A DNA stretch of 64,000 bases from Marivivens donghaensis (GTDB lineage Bacteria; Pseudomonadota; Alphaproteobacteria; Rhodobacterales; Rhodobacteraceae), in assembly GCF_011806565.1 (NCBI RefSeq), contig NZ_JAATOP010000008.1:1-64000 (forward strand), in the 5' to 3' direction. The notes beneath the pieces were generated by a model that did no database searches, had not been told where the DNA came from, and saw nothing but the letters and a program-made list of their open reading frames with translations. The position numbers were made by a program, and so were the translations under genes. The number at the start of each line of letters is the position of its first letter. Within the stretch, counting starts at the first letter, position 1. This document shows, one piece after another, positions 43,764 to 53,471 of the stretch.

Positions 43764-45193
43764 CAGTTCGTCTCCTTACCGTTAAAGATGGTGTCGACCG
43801 AAGCGCGTTCGTTGGTCGACAGGTCGGTGACCCAGAAAGTGAAGTCCGTGCGGTCGGTCGTCGCCGCTGTGCTGTCCGGTCCGGCTTGGACATAGACACG
43901 GATGATTTCCATCGAGTCGGCGGGCACAAGAACCAACGAGCCGTCTACGCCTTCGACCGAAAGCTCGAGGTCCGTCTCGGAGTTCAGCGCGAGGCCGAAG
44001 AGCTCTTGAGAGCCGTGCTTGTTGCGCAGGCGCACGTCGTACACGTTGCGGATCGTACCGTCGGAGAGCGTGATGAAGGTCGGATTGCGAATGGGCGAGA
44101 CCGTCATTTCGATGTCCGGACGGATGAACAGCGCGAAGACGAGGCCGAAGCCAACGATGCTCCACAGCGCGGTATAAAGGATAGTGCGCGGGCGGAAGAT
44201 ATGCTTCCAGACCGGACGCGGCTGCGCGCCGGCACGTTCGCGCGGCTCGTCGTTCAGCGCGAGATAGTCGATGAGACCACGCGGTTTACCAATCTTGGCC
44301 ATCACGTCATCACAAGCGTCGATGCACAGGCCGCAAGTGATGCATTCCATCTGCTGGCCGTTGCGGATGTCGATGCCCATCGGACAGACGTTGACGCAGG
44401 CCATACAGTCGATGCAATCGCCCTGCTGCACACCCGGCTCGGCCTTTTTCAGTTTGCCGCGAGGCTCCCCCCGCCAGTCGCGGTAGCCGATAGTCAGCGT
44501 GTCTTCGTCCATCATCGCGGCTTGGATGCGCGGCCACGGACAAGCGTAGATGCAAACCTGTTCACGGGCGATGCCGCCGAAGAAGAAGGTGGTCGCCGTG
44601 AGGATCAGCATCGTGGTGTAGGCGATCGGGTGAGCCTGCCCCGTCACGAGGTCCACTGCCAGCGTCGGCGCGTCGGTGAAATAGAAGACCCACGCACCGC
44701 CGGTTGCCAGCGCGATGACCACCCAAGCGGCCCATTTCGTCAGGCGAAGGCGCAGCTTGCGGGCGTCCCACTTCGACTTCCAGAGGCGGACGCGGGCGTT
44801 GCGGTCGCCTTCGACCCAGCGTTCCACGAGGATGAAAAGGTCGGTCCAGACTGTTTGCGGACAGGTGTATCCGCACCAGACGCGGCCCATGGCAGAGGTG
44901 AACAGGAACAGGCCGAGGCCCGCCATAATCAGCAACCCTGCGACAAAATAGAACTCGTGCGGCCAGATCTCGATCCAGAAGAAAAAGAACCGGCGATGGG
45001 CGAGATCCACAAGGATGGCCTGATCCGGCAACTCAGGCCCGCGATCCCAGCGAATCCAGGGTGCGAGGTAATAGATGCCGAGCGTGATCAGCATGATTAC
45101 CCACTTGAGATTGCGGAATTTTCCTTTGACCCGGCGAGGAAATACAGGCTCGCGCGCTGCATAGAGTTGGTCTTGGGGAGCCGGAGCTGACAT
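43763..45193 (-). CDS. ccoG: CcoG/RdxA, membrane ferredoxin-like cupric reductase for cbb3 assembly
   Basis: 476 aa from ATG 45193 (AGGATAG upstream). Several transmembrane helices in the first half, then two ferredoxin-type clusters CIDCMACVNVCPMG and CITCGLCIDACD, with a C-terminal Ig-like periplasmic domain. Related CcoG proteins reduce Cu2+ ahead of copper delivery to the oxidase. It heads ccoGHIS; an FNR-type box lies 64 bases upstream at 45257-45270, giving oxygen-controlled expression. Confidence 0.96.
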   Translation of the reverse strand: MSAPAPQDQLYAAREPVFPRRVKGKFRNLKWVIMLITLGIYYLAPWIRWDRGPELPDQAILVDLAHRRFFFFWIEIWPHEFYFVAGLLIMAGLGLFLFTSAMGRVWCGYTCPQTVWTDLFILVERWVEGDRNARVRLWKSKWDARKLRLRLTKWAAWVVIALATGGAWVFYFTDAPTLAVDLVTGQAHPIAYTTMLILTATTFFFGGIAREQVCIYACPWPRIQAAMMDEDTLTIGYRDWRGEPRGKLKKAEPGVQQGDCIDCMACVNVCPMGIDIRNGQQMECITCGLCIDACDDVMAKIGKPRGLIDYLALNDEPRERAGAQPRPVWKHIFRPRTILYTALWSIVGFGLVFALFIRPDIEMTVSPIRNPTFITLSDGTIRNVYDVRLRNKHGSQELFGLALNSETDLELSVEGVDGSLVLVPADSMEIIRVYVQAGPDSTAATTDRTDFTFWVTDLSTNERASVDTIFNGKETN

Positions 45194-45256
45194 AGAACTA
45201 TCCTGACTTGAGTGGACGCGTGTTCCTCCTTTTGCGTCCCCTTGAGCGCCCGTGCT

Positions 45257-45270
45257 TTGACTCAGATCAA
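45257..45270 (-). promoter_or_regulatory. FNR/FnrL box upstream of ccoG
   Basis: TTGAC-TCAG-ATCAA, one mismatch to the consensus TTGAT-N4-ATCAA. Its centre at 45263.5 puts a -41.5-type start about 29 bases before the ccoG codon. fnrL is encoded at 49987. Confidence 0.85.
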
Positions 45271-45318
45271 TCGTCAAAGCTGCGTGCCCGATTCAGGAAT
45301 AAAAACGTAGGGTAAGGC

Positions 45319-45356
45319 AAAAAAACACCCCCGACCAAACACAGGGTCAGGGGTGT
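45319..45356 (-). terminator. Terminator after ccoP
   Basis: On the minus strand ACACCCCTGACC pairs with GGTCGGGGGTGT (one mismatch) around an 8-base loop, followed by at least six T. It separates ccoNOQP from ccoGHIS. Confidence 0.87.
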
Positions 45357-45456
45357 ACCTCTCGCCAGAGAGGAAAGTCATCGGTCCTGCGTTTTGCGCG
45401 AACAGGGGGCAGACCGATGTATGCCACGCGGCGGCTGCAACGCCGCGTGGAATGGC

Positions 45457-46389
45457 TTACTGACCACCGCCAAGCTGGTGGACATATGCGGCAACCGCGT
45501 TGACTTCGGCTTGGGTCAGACCGCTTGCGGGGCGGTAATCTTCGAGCCAAGCGGGCATGACACCGCCGCGACCGTTCAGGATAGTTTCTTCGAGGGTGGC
45601 GAGATCGCCGCCGTAGAGCCAGACCTTGTCGTTCAGACGCGGAGCACCCGTCATTTCGTCCGAAGCCGTCGCATATTCCGGATCTTCGAATTCGCGGGTT
45701 GTGGCGAGGCTGCCTTGACCTTCTTCGCCGTGGCACGAGGCGCAGTTGTCGAGGAAGATATCTTCGCCTTCGGCAGCGGCGGCCTCATCGGTGGCTTCAC
45801 CGGCCAGAAGCTGCACGTAACTGGCAACGTTGGTGATTTCCTCGTGCGACAGCACGCCGTCGAACGAAGGCATCACGCCGCCATAGCCGCGGGTGTCCAT
45901 CGACTGTTCGTTGCGGATACCGTTGGTGACGGTAAATGCGATCTCTTCGATGCGGCCGCCCCAGATCCAGTCATCGTCGAGCAGGTTCGGGTAGCCCTTG
46001 GCACCCGCCGCGCCCGAACCGTGACACTGCACGCAATTCGCACGGAAGACGGCGGCGCCCATGTTTTCGGCAAAGCCGTTGAGCTCGGGGTGATCCGCGA
46101 GGGTGGCAAGATCAACGCTTTCCAGCTCGCTCACCATGGCTGCATTGGCAGCATCCACAGCGTCGATCTGTTCCTGCACCTGAGCGCGGGTCGAAAACCC
46201 GAGGATACCAGCGGTTGCCGAACGCAGGCCCGGCCAAGCGGGGTAAGCGATGGTGTAGCCGATGCCCCAGACGATGGTGGCGTAGAACACCCAGACCCAC
46301 CAACGCGGCAGAGGGTTGTTGTACTCTTCGATGCCGTCCCACGAGTGGCCGGTCGTTTCGACTTCTTTCTTGTCGTCGTGCTTGCTCAT
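45457..46389 (-). CDS. ccoP: cbb3-type cytochrome c oxidase subunit III (diheme)
   Basis: 310 aa. N-terminal region with NNPLPRWWVWVFYATIVWGIGYTIAYPAWPG, the CcoP membrane anchor; two cytochrome c domains with CVQCH (119-123) and CASCH (216-220), and distal methionines in GGVMPSF and GGVMPAW. Feeds electrons to CcoN. Its ATG overlaps the ccoQ stop (ATGA); last gene of ccoNOQP and followed by a terminator. Confidence 0.97.
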   Translation of the reverse strand: MSKHDDKKEVETTGHSWDGIEEYNNPLPRWWVWVFYATIVWGIGYTIAYPAWPGLRSATAGILGFSTRAQVQEQIDAVDAANAAMVSELESVDLATLADHPELNGFAENMGAAVFRANCVQCHGSGAAGAKGYPNLLDDDWIWGGRIEEIAFTVTNGIRNEQSMDTRGYGGVMPSFDGVLSHEEITNVASYVQLLAGEATDEAAAAEGEDIFLDNCASCHGEEGQGSLATTREFEDPEYATASDEMTGAPRLNDKVWLYGGDLATLEETILNGRGGVMPAWLEDYRPASGLTQAEVNAVAAYVHQLGGGQ

Positions 46390-46577
46390 TTCAGAGCCTC
46401 CAGATCAGTCGTGTCGGGTGCGGGCGCATCCTCGTGCCGGAAGGGCACGGTGGACGCGTCGTCGTGAATGGGGCGGCTGCCGGGGCGGAATGCCCAAAAA
46501 CCTGCACCGACGAAGACCATGAACATGGCCAGAAGCACCCAGCTGTCAGCGATTTCGCGGAAGATGTGGTAGTTCAT
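46386..46577 (-). CDS. ccoQ: cbb3-type oxidase subunit CcoQ
   Basis: 63 aa. MNYHIFREIADSWVLLAMFMVFVGAGFWAFRPG is one transmembrane helix with the family's FWAFRPG exit, then an acidic tail (RPIHDDASTVPF). Stabilises the core complex. 11 bases after ccoO; overlaps ccoP. Confidence 0.93.
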   Translation of the reverse strand: MNYHIFREIADSWVLLAMFMVFVGAGFWAFRPGSRPIHDDASTVPFRHEDAPAPDTTDLEALK

Positions 46578-46588
46578 CGCACCCTCCG

Positions 46589-47314
46589 TCAGCGGCTGGC
46601 GTCAGGCGTGAAGGTCGAGAAGTCGACCAGCGTGCCCAACATCTGAAGATAGGCGACCAGCGCATCCATTTCGGTGAGCTGCGGCTGACCGTCAAAGTTA
46701 GACACGACCGCACCCGGATAACGCTCTACCAGACCGTCCCAATCCGCATCGGGGTTCACCTGAACGCGGAAGTCGGCGTTGGCGCTGGCGATCATTTCCT
46801 CGGTGTACGGAACGCCGACCATCGCGTGGGTTTCCAACAGATCGGTGATGTACTCACCGTCGATGTTGCGATCGAGGAGGAAGCCGTACTTGGGCATGAC
46901 CGACTCGGGCACAACCGACTGCGGGTTGGTGAGGTGGTCGACGTGCCATTCGTCCGAATAACGACCGCCCACACGGGCAAGGTCGGGACCGGTCCGCTTG
47001 GACCCCCACTGGTGCGGGTGGTCGTACTGCGATTCCGCAGCCAGCGAGTAGTGGCCGTAGCGCTCCTGTTCGTCGCGCATTGGGCGGATCATCTGGCTGT
47101 GGCAGACATAGCACCCTTCGCGGATGTAGATTTCGCGGCCCGCGAGCTCCAGCGGGGAGTAGGGGCGCACGCCCTCTACGTCCTCGATGGTGTTCTCCAG
47201 ATAGAAGAGCGGTGCAATTTCCACGATGCCGCCGATGGTCACTACGGCAAGCGAGCAAACCAGAAGCAGGGTGGCGTTCTTTTCAAGAACTTTGTGTTTA
47301 TCAAGGATACCCAT
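46589..47314 (-). CDS. ccoO: cbb3-type oxidase subunit II (monoheme)
   Basis: 241 aa. An N-terminal membrane anchor ([22 protein letters not shown]) and one cytochrome c site [15 protein letters not shown] (C68, C71, H72), with [14 protein letters not shown] and the usual [13 protein letters not shown] methionine. It sits 12 bases after ccoN and passes electrons from CcoP to CcoN. Confidence 0.97.
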   Translation of the reverse strand: MGILDKHKVLEKNATLLLVCSLAVVTIGGIVEIAPLFYLENTIEDVEGVRPYSPLELAGREIYIREGCYVCHSQMIRPMRDEQERYGHYSLAAESQYDHPHQWGSKRTGPDLARVGGRYSDEWHVDHLTNPQSVVPESVMPKYGFLLDRNIDGEYITDLLETHAMVGVPYTEEMIASANADFRVQVNPDADWDGLVERYPGAVVSNFDGQPQLTEMDALVAYLQMLGTLVDFSTFTPDASR

Positions 47315-47326
47315 TTTCCGATCTCC

Positions 47327-48934
47327 TTATTCGGCAGCGGTTGCGATAGCAGCCGAGCGGGCGGACGGTACGCGTTTGCTGAACGCGGTCATCCAGAGGT
47401 TATAGGCCATGATCAGTGCGCCACCGAGGTAGAGGACACCGCCCAGACCGCGGACCACGTACATCGGGAACTTGGCGGCAACGGTGTCGGCGAAGGTGTT
47501 CACGAGGAAGCCGTTCGCATCGACTTCACGCCACATCAGGCCCTCCATGATGCCGGTGACCCACATCGACGAGGCGTAGAGAACGATGCCGATGGTCGCG
47601 AGCCAGAAGTGCCAGCTGACGAGCTTGAGGCTGTAGAGCGACTGGCGACCCCAGAGGCGCGGCGTCAGGAAGTAGAGCGCACCGAACGTGATCATACCGT
47701 TCCAGCCCAGCGCACCGGAGTGTACGTGGCCGATGGTCCAGTCAGTGTAGTGCGACAGCGAGTTCACGGCACGGATCGACATCATCGGACCTTCGAAGGT
47801 CGACATACCGTAGAAGCCCAGCGAGATGACCATCATACGGATGATCGGATCGGTGCGGATCTTGTCCCATGCGCCCGAGAGCGTCATCAGACCGTTGATC
47901 ATACCACCCCACGAAGGCATCCAGAGGATGATCGAGAACACCATGCCGAGGGTCGAAGCCCAGTCAGGCAGCGCGGTGTAGTGCAGGTGGTGCGGACCGG
48001 CCCAGATGTACAGGAAGATCAGCGCCCAGAAGTGGATGATCGACAGCTTGTACGAATAGACGGGACGCTCGGCCTGCTTGGGCACGAAGTAGTACATCAT
48101 GCCGAGGAAGCCTGCGGTCAGGAAGAAGCCCACAGCGTTGTGGCCGTACCACCACTGGGTCATCGCATCCTGTACGCCGGCCATCACTTGAACCGAACGC
48201 GCACCGAAGAACGAGACCGGAATGACGAGGTTGTTCACGATGTGCAGCATCGCGACGGTGATGATGAACGACAGGAAGAACCAGTTTGCCACGTAGATAT
48301 GCGGCTCTTTGCGCTTTAGGATCGTGCCGAGGAACACCAGCAGGTAAGCGACCCAGACGATGGTCAGCCAGAGGTCGACGTACCATTCAGGCTCTGCGTA
48401 TTCCTTGGACTGCGTGGCACCGAGCAGGTAGCCGGTCGCAGCCAGAACGATGAACAGGTTGTAGCCCCAGAACACGAACCACGGCAGGTTACCGCCCCAC
48501 AGGCGCACAGCACTGGTTCGCTGGACGATGTAGAACGACGTTGCGATCAGCGCGTTACCACCGAAGGCGAAGATCACCGCAGAGGTGTGCAGCGGCCGCA
48601 GGCGACCGAAGTTGCCGTAGCCTTGCAGAAATTCGAAGTTCAGTGACGGATAGGCCAGCTGGAAGGCGATGAATGTGCCGACCAGAAACCCTGCCAGACC
48701 CCAGAACACGGTGGCGATGACGCCGTAGCGGATCACCCCATCGTTGTAGCCGGTGTCGATGACGGGCTGTTTGTTTTCTCCAACTTGCCGGACAGTCCAG
48801 ATGAACATACCGGCGGCGACGGCCATAACGATTAGCGCGTGGACCTGATAGGCCAGGTCACGTGCGAAATTCGCAGCGACAGCGGCGAAGAGGGCCACAA
48901 CCCCCAGCACCACGATCTTGATCCAATCCCACAT
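47327..48934 (-). CDS. ccoN: cbb3-type oxidase catalytic subunit I
   Basis: 535 aa from ATG 48934 (AAGGGA upstream). Twelve or so transmembrane helices with the heme-copper core: [19 protein letters not shown] and [34 protein letters not shown] supplying the heme/copper His ligands and the helix-VII Tyr, plus [14 protein letters not shown]. Reduces O2 with high affinity at low oxygen while pumping protons. First of four subunit genes; an FNR box is centred 93 bases upstream at 49021-49034. Confidence 0.98.
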   Translation of the reverse strand: MWDWIKIVVLGVVALFAAVAANFARDLAYQVHALIVMAVAAGMFIWTVRQVGENKQPVIDTGYNDGVIRYGVIATVFWGLAGFLVGTFIAFQLAYPSLNFEFLQGYGNFGRLRPLHTSAVIFAFGGNALIATSFYIVQRTSAVRLWGGNLPWFVFWGYNLFIVLAATGYLLGATQSKEYAEPEWYVDLWLTIVWVAYLLVFLGTILKRKEPHIYVANWFFLSFIITVAMLHIVNNLVIPVSFFGARSVQVMAGVQDAMTQWWYGHNAVGFFLTAGFLGMMYYFVPKQAERPVYSYKLSIIHFWALIFLYIWAGPHHLHYTALPDWASTLGMVFSIILWMPSWGGMINGLMTLSGAWDKIRTDPIIRMMVISLGFYGMSTFEGPMMSIRAVNSLSHYTDWTIGHVHSGALGWNGMITFGALYFLTPRLWGRQSLYSLKLVSWHFWLATIGIVLYASSMWVTGIMEGLMWREVDANGFLVNTFADTVAAKFPMYVVRGLGGVLYLGGALIMAYNLWMTAFSKRVPSARSAAIATAAE

Positions 48935-49020
48935 ATCAAGCGTTCCCTTCTTATACCCGTCCGGAATCATCCACGGGTTTTGCTCTTGGTGGGGTTTCTC
49001 ATTCGCGAGGACGTGATGCC

Positions 49021-49034
49021 TTGATCCATGTCAA
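49021..49034. promoter_or_regulatory. FNR/FnrL box between ccoN and the usp gene
   Basis: TTGAT-CCAT-GTCAA, one mismatch to TTGAT-N4-ATCAA. Centred at 49027.5 in the 180-base divergent gap. It could act on ccoN (minus strand, 93 bases to the start) and on the plus-strand usp gene (about 87 bases). Confidence 0.82.
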
Positions 49035-49114
49035 TTATTCACCGCCGACCATCTGCTAGTCCTCGTTTAGCCGCTCGCGGGAGACGTGCGAGTCCGTGGA
49101 TCTAGGAGGGTCTG

Positions 49115-49957
49115 ATGTCCTACAAGACTGTTTCTGTTGTCGTTTCAGACGACAAGACCGACAAACACGCCCTAGCGACTGCTCGGGATTTCGCTGCCCG
49201 TGTGAATGCGCACCTCGATGTTTACTGCATCGCCGTCGACCCGACTCGCTATGACCCGATGCCGATCGGTAGCTCTGTCATCCTGCTGGAGTCCTCCATT
49301 CAGGAAGCACAGGAGCAAGCCGACAAACTGGGGAAATGGGCGACTGCGCAGCTTGGTCCGAACATGTCCAAAACCACTGTCGAAACGGTCGCCATCGCGC
49401 AGATGGGCATCGAAACCGCTATTTCGCGCCTCACACGTTATTCGGACCTGATTGTTGTGACGAAGCCTTACGGCCCCGGTCGTAATGCGCTGCACGTCAA
49501 TTTGCTCGAATCGCAGCTCTTCGGTACCGACGCACCCGTTTTGATTGTTCCGGATGATCGCGCGGTCGGCGACCTCGCCTTCGCGCGGCCCGTTGTGGCG
49601 TGGAACGAAAGCGACGAGTCGCTCTCGGCGATCCGCAAATCGATTCCGCTGCTGAAAGAAGCCAAGAACGTCGACATGATTATGATCGCCCCGCCGAGCC
49701 ATTCGCCCGAGCGCTCCGATCCGGGCGGTGTGGTGTGCCAGATGCTGTCCCGTCATGGCCTGCGCCCCGACATCGCCATTCTGGCCCGCACGATGCCGAA
49801 GGTGTCGGATGTCATCCTGCGCTTTGCGGCCGACCACTCAAACGACCTGATCGTTATGGGTGGCTACGGCACGTCGCGCTTCCGCGAGGCGATTCTTGGC
49901 GGCGCAACGCGTGAAATCCTCGAAAATTCCGACCTACCGATCCTGATGGCGCACTGA
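49115..49957 (+). CDS. Universal stress protein
   Basis: 280 aa, two UspA-like halves. The first has VVVSDDKTDKHALATARDFAARVNAHLDV, and the C-terminal half ends DLIVMGGYGTSRFREAILGGATREILENSDLPILMAH, containing the ATP-binding GxxG-x9-G[ST]-like motif with the Thr/Ser. AGGAGGG precedes the ATG. Divergent from ccoN with an FNR box between, so micro-oxic induction is plausible. Role inferred from context. Confidence 0.9.
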   Translation: MSYKTVSVVVSDDKTDKHALATARDFAARVNAHLDVYCIAVDPTRYDPMPIGSSVILLESSIQEAQEQADKLGKWATAQLGPNMSKTTVETVAIAQMGIETAISRLTRYSDLIVVTKPYGPGRNALHVNLLESQLFGTDAPVLIVPDDRAVGDLAFARPVVAWNESDESLSAIRKSIPLLKEAKNVDMIMIAPPSHSPERSDPGGVVCQMLSRHGLRPDIAILARTMPKVSDVILRFAADHSNDLIVMGGYGTSRFREAILGGATREILENSDLPILMAH

Positions 49958-49986
49958 TGTTCCAGCGCGCCCGTCAAATGATGCGA

Positions 49987-50730
49987 TCAGGCGATCATTC
50001 CGCCGTCCATATCGTCGCCGGTTTCCATGAGCAGAGCCTGGAAATCATCGACGCGGATGCGGCGCTTGCCGTCGAGAGCGATGATGCCCTCGCGCTTGAG
50101 AGCCGAAATCTGACGGCTGACCGTTTCGAGCGTCAGGCCAAGGTAATCGGCCATCGCTTCGCGGGTGAGCGGCAGTTCGATCGTGATCTCGCCCTTGAGG
50201 TCCATCATGCCGATGGTCGACTCGCGGCGGGCGATAATGGCCAGAAGGCTGGCGATCTTCTCGCGCGCAGTCTTACGGCCAAGGATCAGCATCCATTCAC
50301 GGGCCGCATCCAGTTCGTCGAGCGTCATTTCAAGCAGGCGCTGCGAAACGTGCGGCGTTGTGGTCATTATTTTCTCGAACGGTTTGCGGCGGAAACAGCA
50401 GAGGACAACCTCGCTCACCGCAACCACATCGTAGGGGGACGTCGTGCGACCCGGACGACCGATGAAATCGGACGGCAGCAGCAGGCCAACCATCTGTTTA
50501 CGGCCATCTTCGAGCGTCTGGCTCAGGCTGGCGACCCCGCGCACCACCGACCCGACGAACGACATCTCGTCGCCTGCCCAGACAATCGACTGACCCGGTT
50601 CGTAGGTGCGGTAATTCTTGATCTGTTCAAGCGCTTCGAGCTCGTCGGTATCGCAACTTGCGCACACAGCGCGGTGCCGGATCGGGCACTCCTCGCAGTG
50701 GACGTGCGTATCCAAAATCAAACCACTCAT
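49987..50730 (-). CDS. fnrL: FnrL, oxygen-sensing Crp/Fnr regulator
   Basis: 247 aa from ATG 50730. Cysteines C12, C15 and C23 (with C26 close by) at the N-terminus, plus C111/C112 in the nucleotide-like beta-barrel, could ligate the oxygen-labile [4Fe-4S] cluster. HTH at 189-213 with E202, S205 and R206, the residues that in FNR read TTGAT. Expected to activate cco, hemN and usp under low oxygen. Divergent from hemN by 70 bases. Its own promoter region shows no good box. Confidence 0.95.
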   Translation of the reverse strand: MSGLILDTHVHCEECPIRHRAVCASCDTDELEALEQIKNYRTYEPGQSIVWAGDEMSFVGSVVRGVASLSQTLEDGRKQMVGLLLPSDFIGRPGRTTSPYDVVAVSEVVLCCFRRKPFEKIMTTTPHVSQRLLEMTLDELDAAREWMLILGRKTAREKIASLLAIIARRESTIGMMDLKGEITIELPLTREAMADYLGLTLETVSRQISALKREGIIALDGKRRIRVDDFQALLMETGDDMDGGMIA

Positions 50731-50800
50731 ATCACCAACAGTCCCTATTTGCGCACACGCATCTGGGCACATGGTAACCCATTTTTGGAAAGGAAGTGCA

Positions 50801-52156
50801 ATGGCTTGTCGTAAGCAACTCCGAGAGCTGGGACTTTTTGACGCCCGCGCACCCCGTTATACCAGCTATCCGCCCGCGAACCACTTTAACGGCAACGTCT
50901 CTCCCGACACGACAGCCCAATGGTTGCAGGCCGTTCCAGAGGGGCAGCGCGTCTCTCTCTATGTACACATACCTTACTGTCGGCGGCTTTGCTGGTTCTG
51001 TGCTTGCCGCACACAAGGCACGTCGACGGATCGTCCGCTGGTCCCGTACCTCGCCCAACTGAAGGCCGAGCTGGCTCTGGTGGACCGTCATCTTCCTGAA
51101 AATGTGCTGATCAGCCAGATCCACCTCGGCGGCGGCACCCCTACCCTGCTTCCGCCGGACTTGATCGCCGAACTTGGTGCGGAGTTGCGTGCTTTCCGCC
51201 CGCTTGCCGAGGACCTCGAATTCTCGGTCGAGATCGACCCAACCGAGGTAGATCAGGCCCGTATTGATGCGCTTCGCGATGCAGGCATGACCCGCGCGTC
51301 GATTGGCGTGCAGGACTTCGACGAATCCGTTCAAAATGCCATCGGCCGTGCGCAGAGCTTCGAACAAACCCGCGACGTGGTCGACATGCTGCGCAAGGCC
51401 GGTGTTAGTTCGATCAACATGGATATCCTTTATGGCCTGCCGCACCAGACCCGCGAGCGGATGTCGCATTCGGTGCAGGCCGTGCTGTCACTGAACCCCG
51501 ACCGCGTGGCGCTGTATGGGTATGCGCACGTACCGTGGATGGCAAAGCGTCAGGTCATGATCCCCGCCGATGCGCTGCCCGATGCAGAAACGCGCCTCGA
51601 CCTGTTCGATATCGCCCGCGATCTGTTTGTGGCCGATGGCTATGACGAGATCGGCATCGACCACTATGCGCTGCCGAGCGACAGCCTTTCTATCGCGGCA
51701 GAGCGAGGCACGATGCACCGCAATTTCCAAGGCTACACCGACGACACAGCAGACGTACTGATTGGGATCGGGGCCTCCGCGATTTCGCGTTATCCACAGG
51801 GCTTTGCGCAGAACATCTCGACCTCTTCCCAGTACGCTACCGCGATTTCCGAAGGCCGCCTCGCCACCGCTCGCGGTCATGCCATGTCTGAGGATGACCG
51901 CCTGCGCTCCGATATGATCGAGGAACTGATGTGTAGCTTCTCGCTCGACCTGTCGCGGATCGCGGCCAAACATGGCGTGTCGATCGAGGCACTGCGCAGC
52001 ATGACCGAGAACATGGTTGTACGCTTCCGCGATCACCTGACAGTCTCCAACGACGTGATCCAGCTGAGCGAGTCCGCGCGCCTGATCGCCCGCCTCTGCG
52101 CGCAAGAGATCGATGGCTACCACATGCCCGAAGGTCGCCATAGCCGCGCACTCTGA
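50801..52156 (+). CDS. hemN: Oxygen-independent coproporphyrinogen III oxidase
   Basis: 451 aa from ATG 50801 (AAAGGAAG upstream). Radical-SAM enzyme: YVHIPYCRRLCWFCACRT has the C60-x3-C64-x2-C67 triad plus the extra Cys; APRYTSYPPANHFN, IHLGGGTPTLL and SVEIDP follow. Converts coproporphyrinogen III to protoporphyrinogen IX without oxygen, making heme for the oxidase. Divergent from fnrL. I found no clear FNR box in the 70-base gap. Confidence 0.96.
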   Translation: MACRKQLRELGLFDARAPRYTSYPPANHFNGNVSPDTTAQWLQAVPEGQRVSLYVHIPYCRRLCWFCACRTQGTSTDRPLVPYLAQLKAELALVDRHLPENVLISQIHLGGGTPTLLPPDLIAELGAELRAFRPLAEDLEFSVEIDPTEVDQARIDALRDAGMTRASIGVQDFDESVQNAIGRAQSFEQTRDVVDMLRKAGVSSINMDILYGLPHQTRERMSHSVQAVLSLNPDRVALYGYAHVPWMAKRQVMIPADALPDAETRLDLFDIARDLFVADGYDEIGIDHYALPSDSLSIAAERGTMHRNFQGYTDDTADVLIGIGASAISRYPQGFAQNISTSSQYATAISEGRLATARGHAMSEDDRLRSDMIEELMCSFSLDLSRIAAKHGVSIEALRSMTENMVVRFRDHLTVSNDVIQLSESARLIARLCAQEIDGYHMPEGRHSRAL

Positions 52157-52217
52157 CCGTTCACGGAGCTTGCGCAAACGCGGGCCACATGCAACCTGAG
52201 ACGTCGGAGGAATTCTC

Positions 52218-53396
52218 ATGCGTCTCGGGATCATCGTGTTGATCGCAGCCTACGGGCTGAGTCAGTTCTATCGTGCCTTTCTCGCGGTGCTCGCACCTGC
52301 GCTGGAGGCCGACATCGGCGCCACGCGAGAGGCGCTCAGCGCCGCGTCCGGCATCTGGTTTCTGGTGTTCGCGGCGATGCAAATCCCCGTGGGCGAGGCG
52401 CTCGACCGCATAGGCCCAAAGTTGACGACAACGGTGCTTTTTGCCCTCTGCGGTGCTGGCGGTGCAGCGGTCTTCGCGATGGCGACCGAGCCGTGGCACA
52501 TCTCGCTTGCGATGGGGCTGATCGGTGCTGGCTGCGCGCCGGTGTTGATGGCGTCCTACTATATCTTCGCCCGCGTTTTCTCGGCTGCGGTCTTCGCATC
52601 GCTGGCGGGCATGACGCTCGGGATCGGATCGCTTGGCAATATCCTCAGCTCTGCCCCGACCGCGTGGGCTGTCGACGCGTTCGGCTGGCGCGCGACGATC
52701 TGGGCGATGGCCGGCTTTACGTTCGTTGTGGCGATTTTCGTCTTACTGACTGTGAAAGACCCCGAGAAAGTTACCTCTGACAAACGCGGTAGCGTGATCG
52801 ATGTTCTGAAGATTCCCGCGCTTTGGCCTGTGTTCGCCATGGTCGCCGTGAACTACGTCCCCGCCGCTTCGCTTCGCGGCCTTTGGTCGGGTCAGTACCT
52901 CTCCAACGTTTTTGGCGCGGACGCAGCGCTGATCGGCAAGGTGACACTGGTGATGGGCCTCGCCATGATCTTCGGCAACCTGTCCTACGGACCCGTTGAC
53001 CGCATGGTCGGTTCGCGCAAATGGGTCGTCTGGGCAGGGAATGCGATCTGTCTGTTTGCCCTGCTCGCGCTGGCCGTCGTCCCGAACAAAGGTGTCGGCT
53101 ACGCTACCATCATGCTGGCGATTATCGGTTTCTTCGGCGCATCTTTCCCGCTCATCATGGCGCACGGTCGCAGCTTCATCCCGCCGCACCTCGTGGGCCG
53201 CGGCGTGACACTGCTGAACCTCTTCTCGCTGGGCACCGTGGGCGTGGTGCAGTTCACCGCCGCGCCCCTGTCAAAGGTCATCTTTACCGATGACCGGAGC
53301 CTCACGGACAGCTACGCCATTATCTTTGCCGGATATGCGGTGCTGCTGGGCGCTGGCCTGCTGATTTATCTGTTCGCAAAAGATAGTTCAGAATGA
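52218..53396 (+). CDS. MFS transporter
   Basis: 392 aa, about twelve hydrophobic segments. ATG 52218 has GGAGG. MFS motif A is EALDRIGPKLTT in the first half; the second half has GPVDRMVGSRKWVVWAG. Nitrate/nitrite-porter-like or phosphate-type families show similar spacing, but no substrate signature is evident. 61 bases after hemN on the same strand. asd follows 75 bases downstream. Confidence 0.87.
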   Translation: MRLGIIVLIAAYGLSQFYRAFLAVLAPALEADIGATREALSAASGIWFLVFAAMQIPVGEALDRIGPKLTTTVLFALCGAGGAAVFAMATEPWHISLAMGLIGAGCAPVLMASYYIFARVFSAAVFASLAGMTLGIGSLGNILSSAPTAWAVDAFGWRATIWAMAGFTFVVAIFVLLTVKDPEKVTSDKRGSVIDVLKIPALWPVFAMVAVNYVPAASLRGLWSGQYLSNVFGADAALIGKVTLVMGLAMIFGNLSYGPVDRMVGSRKWVVWAGNAICLFALLALAVVPNKGVGYATIMLAIIGFFGASFPLIMAHGRSFIPPHLVGRGVTLLNLFSLGTVGVVQFTAAPLSKVIFTDDRSLTDSYAIIFAGYAVLLGAGLLIYLFAKDSSE

Positions 53397-53471
53397 CACA
53401 GAATTGCGCGGGGCCTTTCCCTCGCGCAGCTTTGGGTCTATAGCGCACACGGTTTATTCAAGGAGAGGCCG

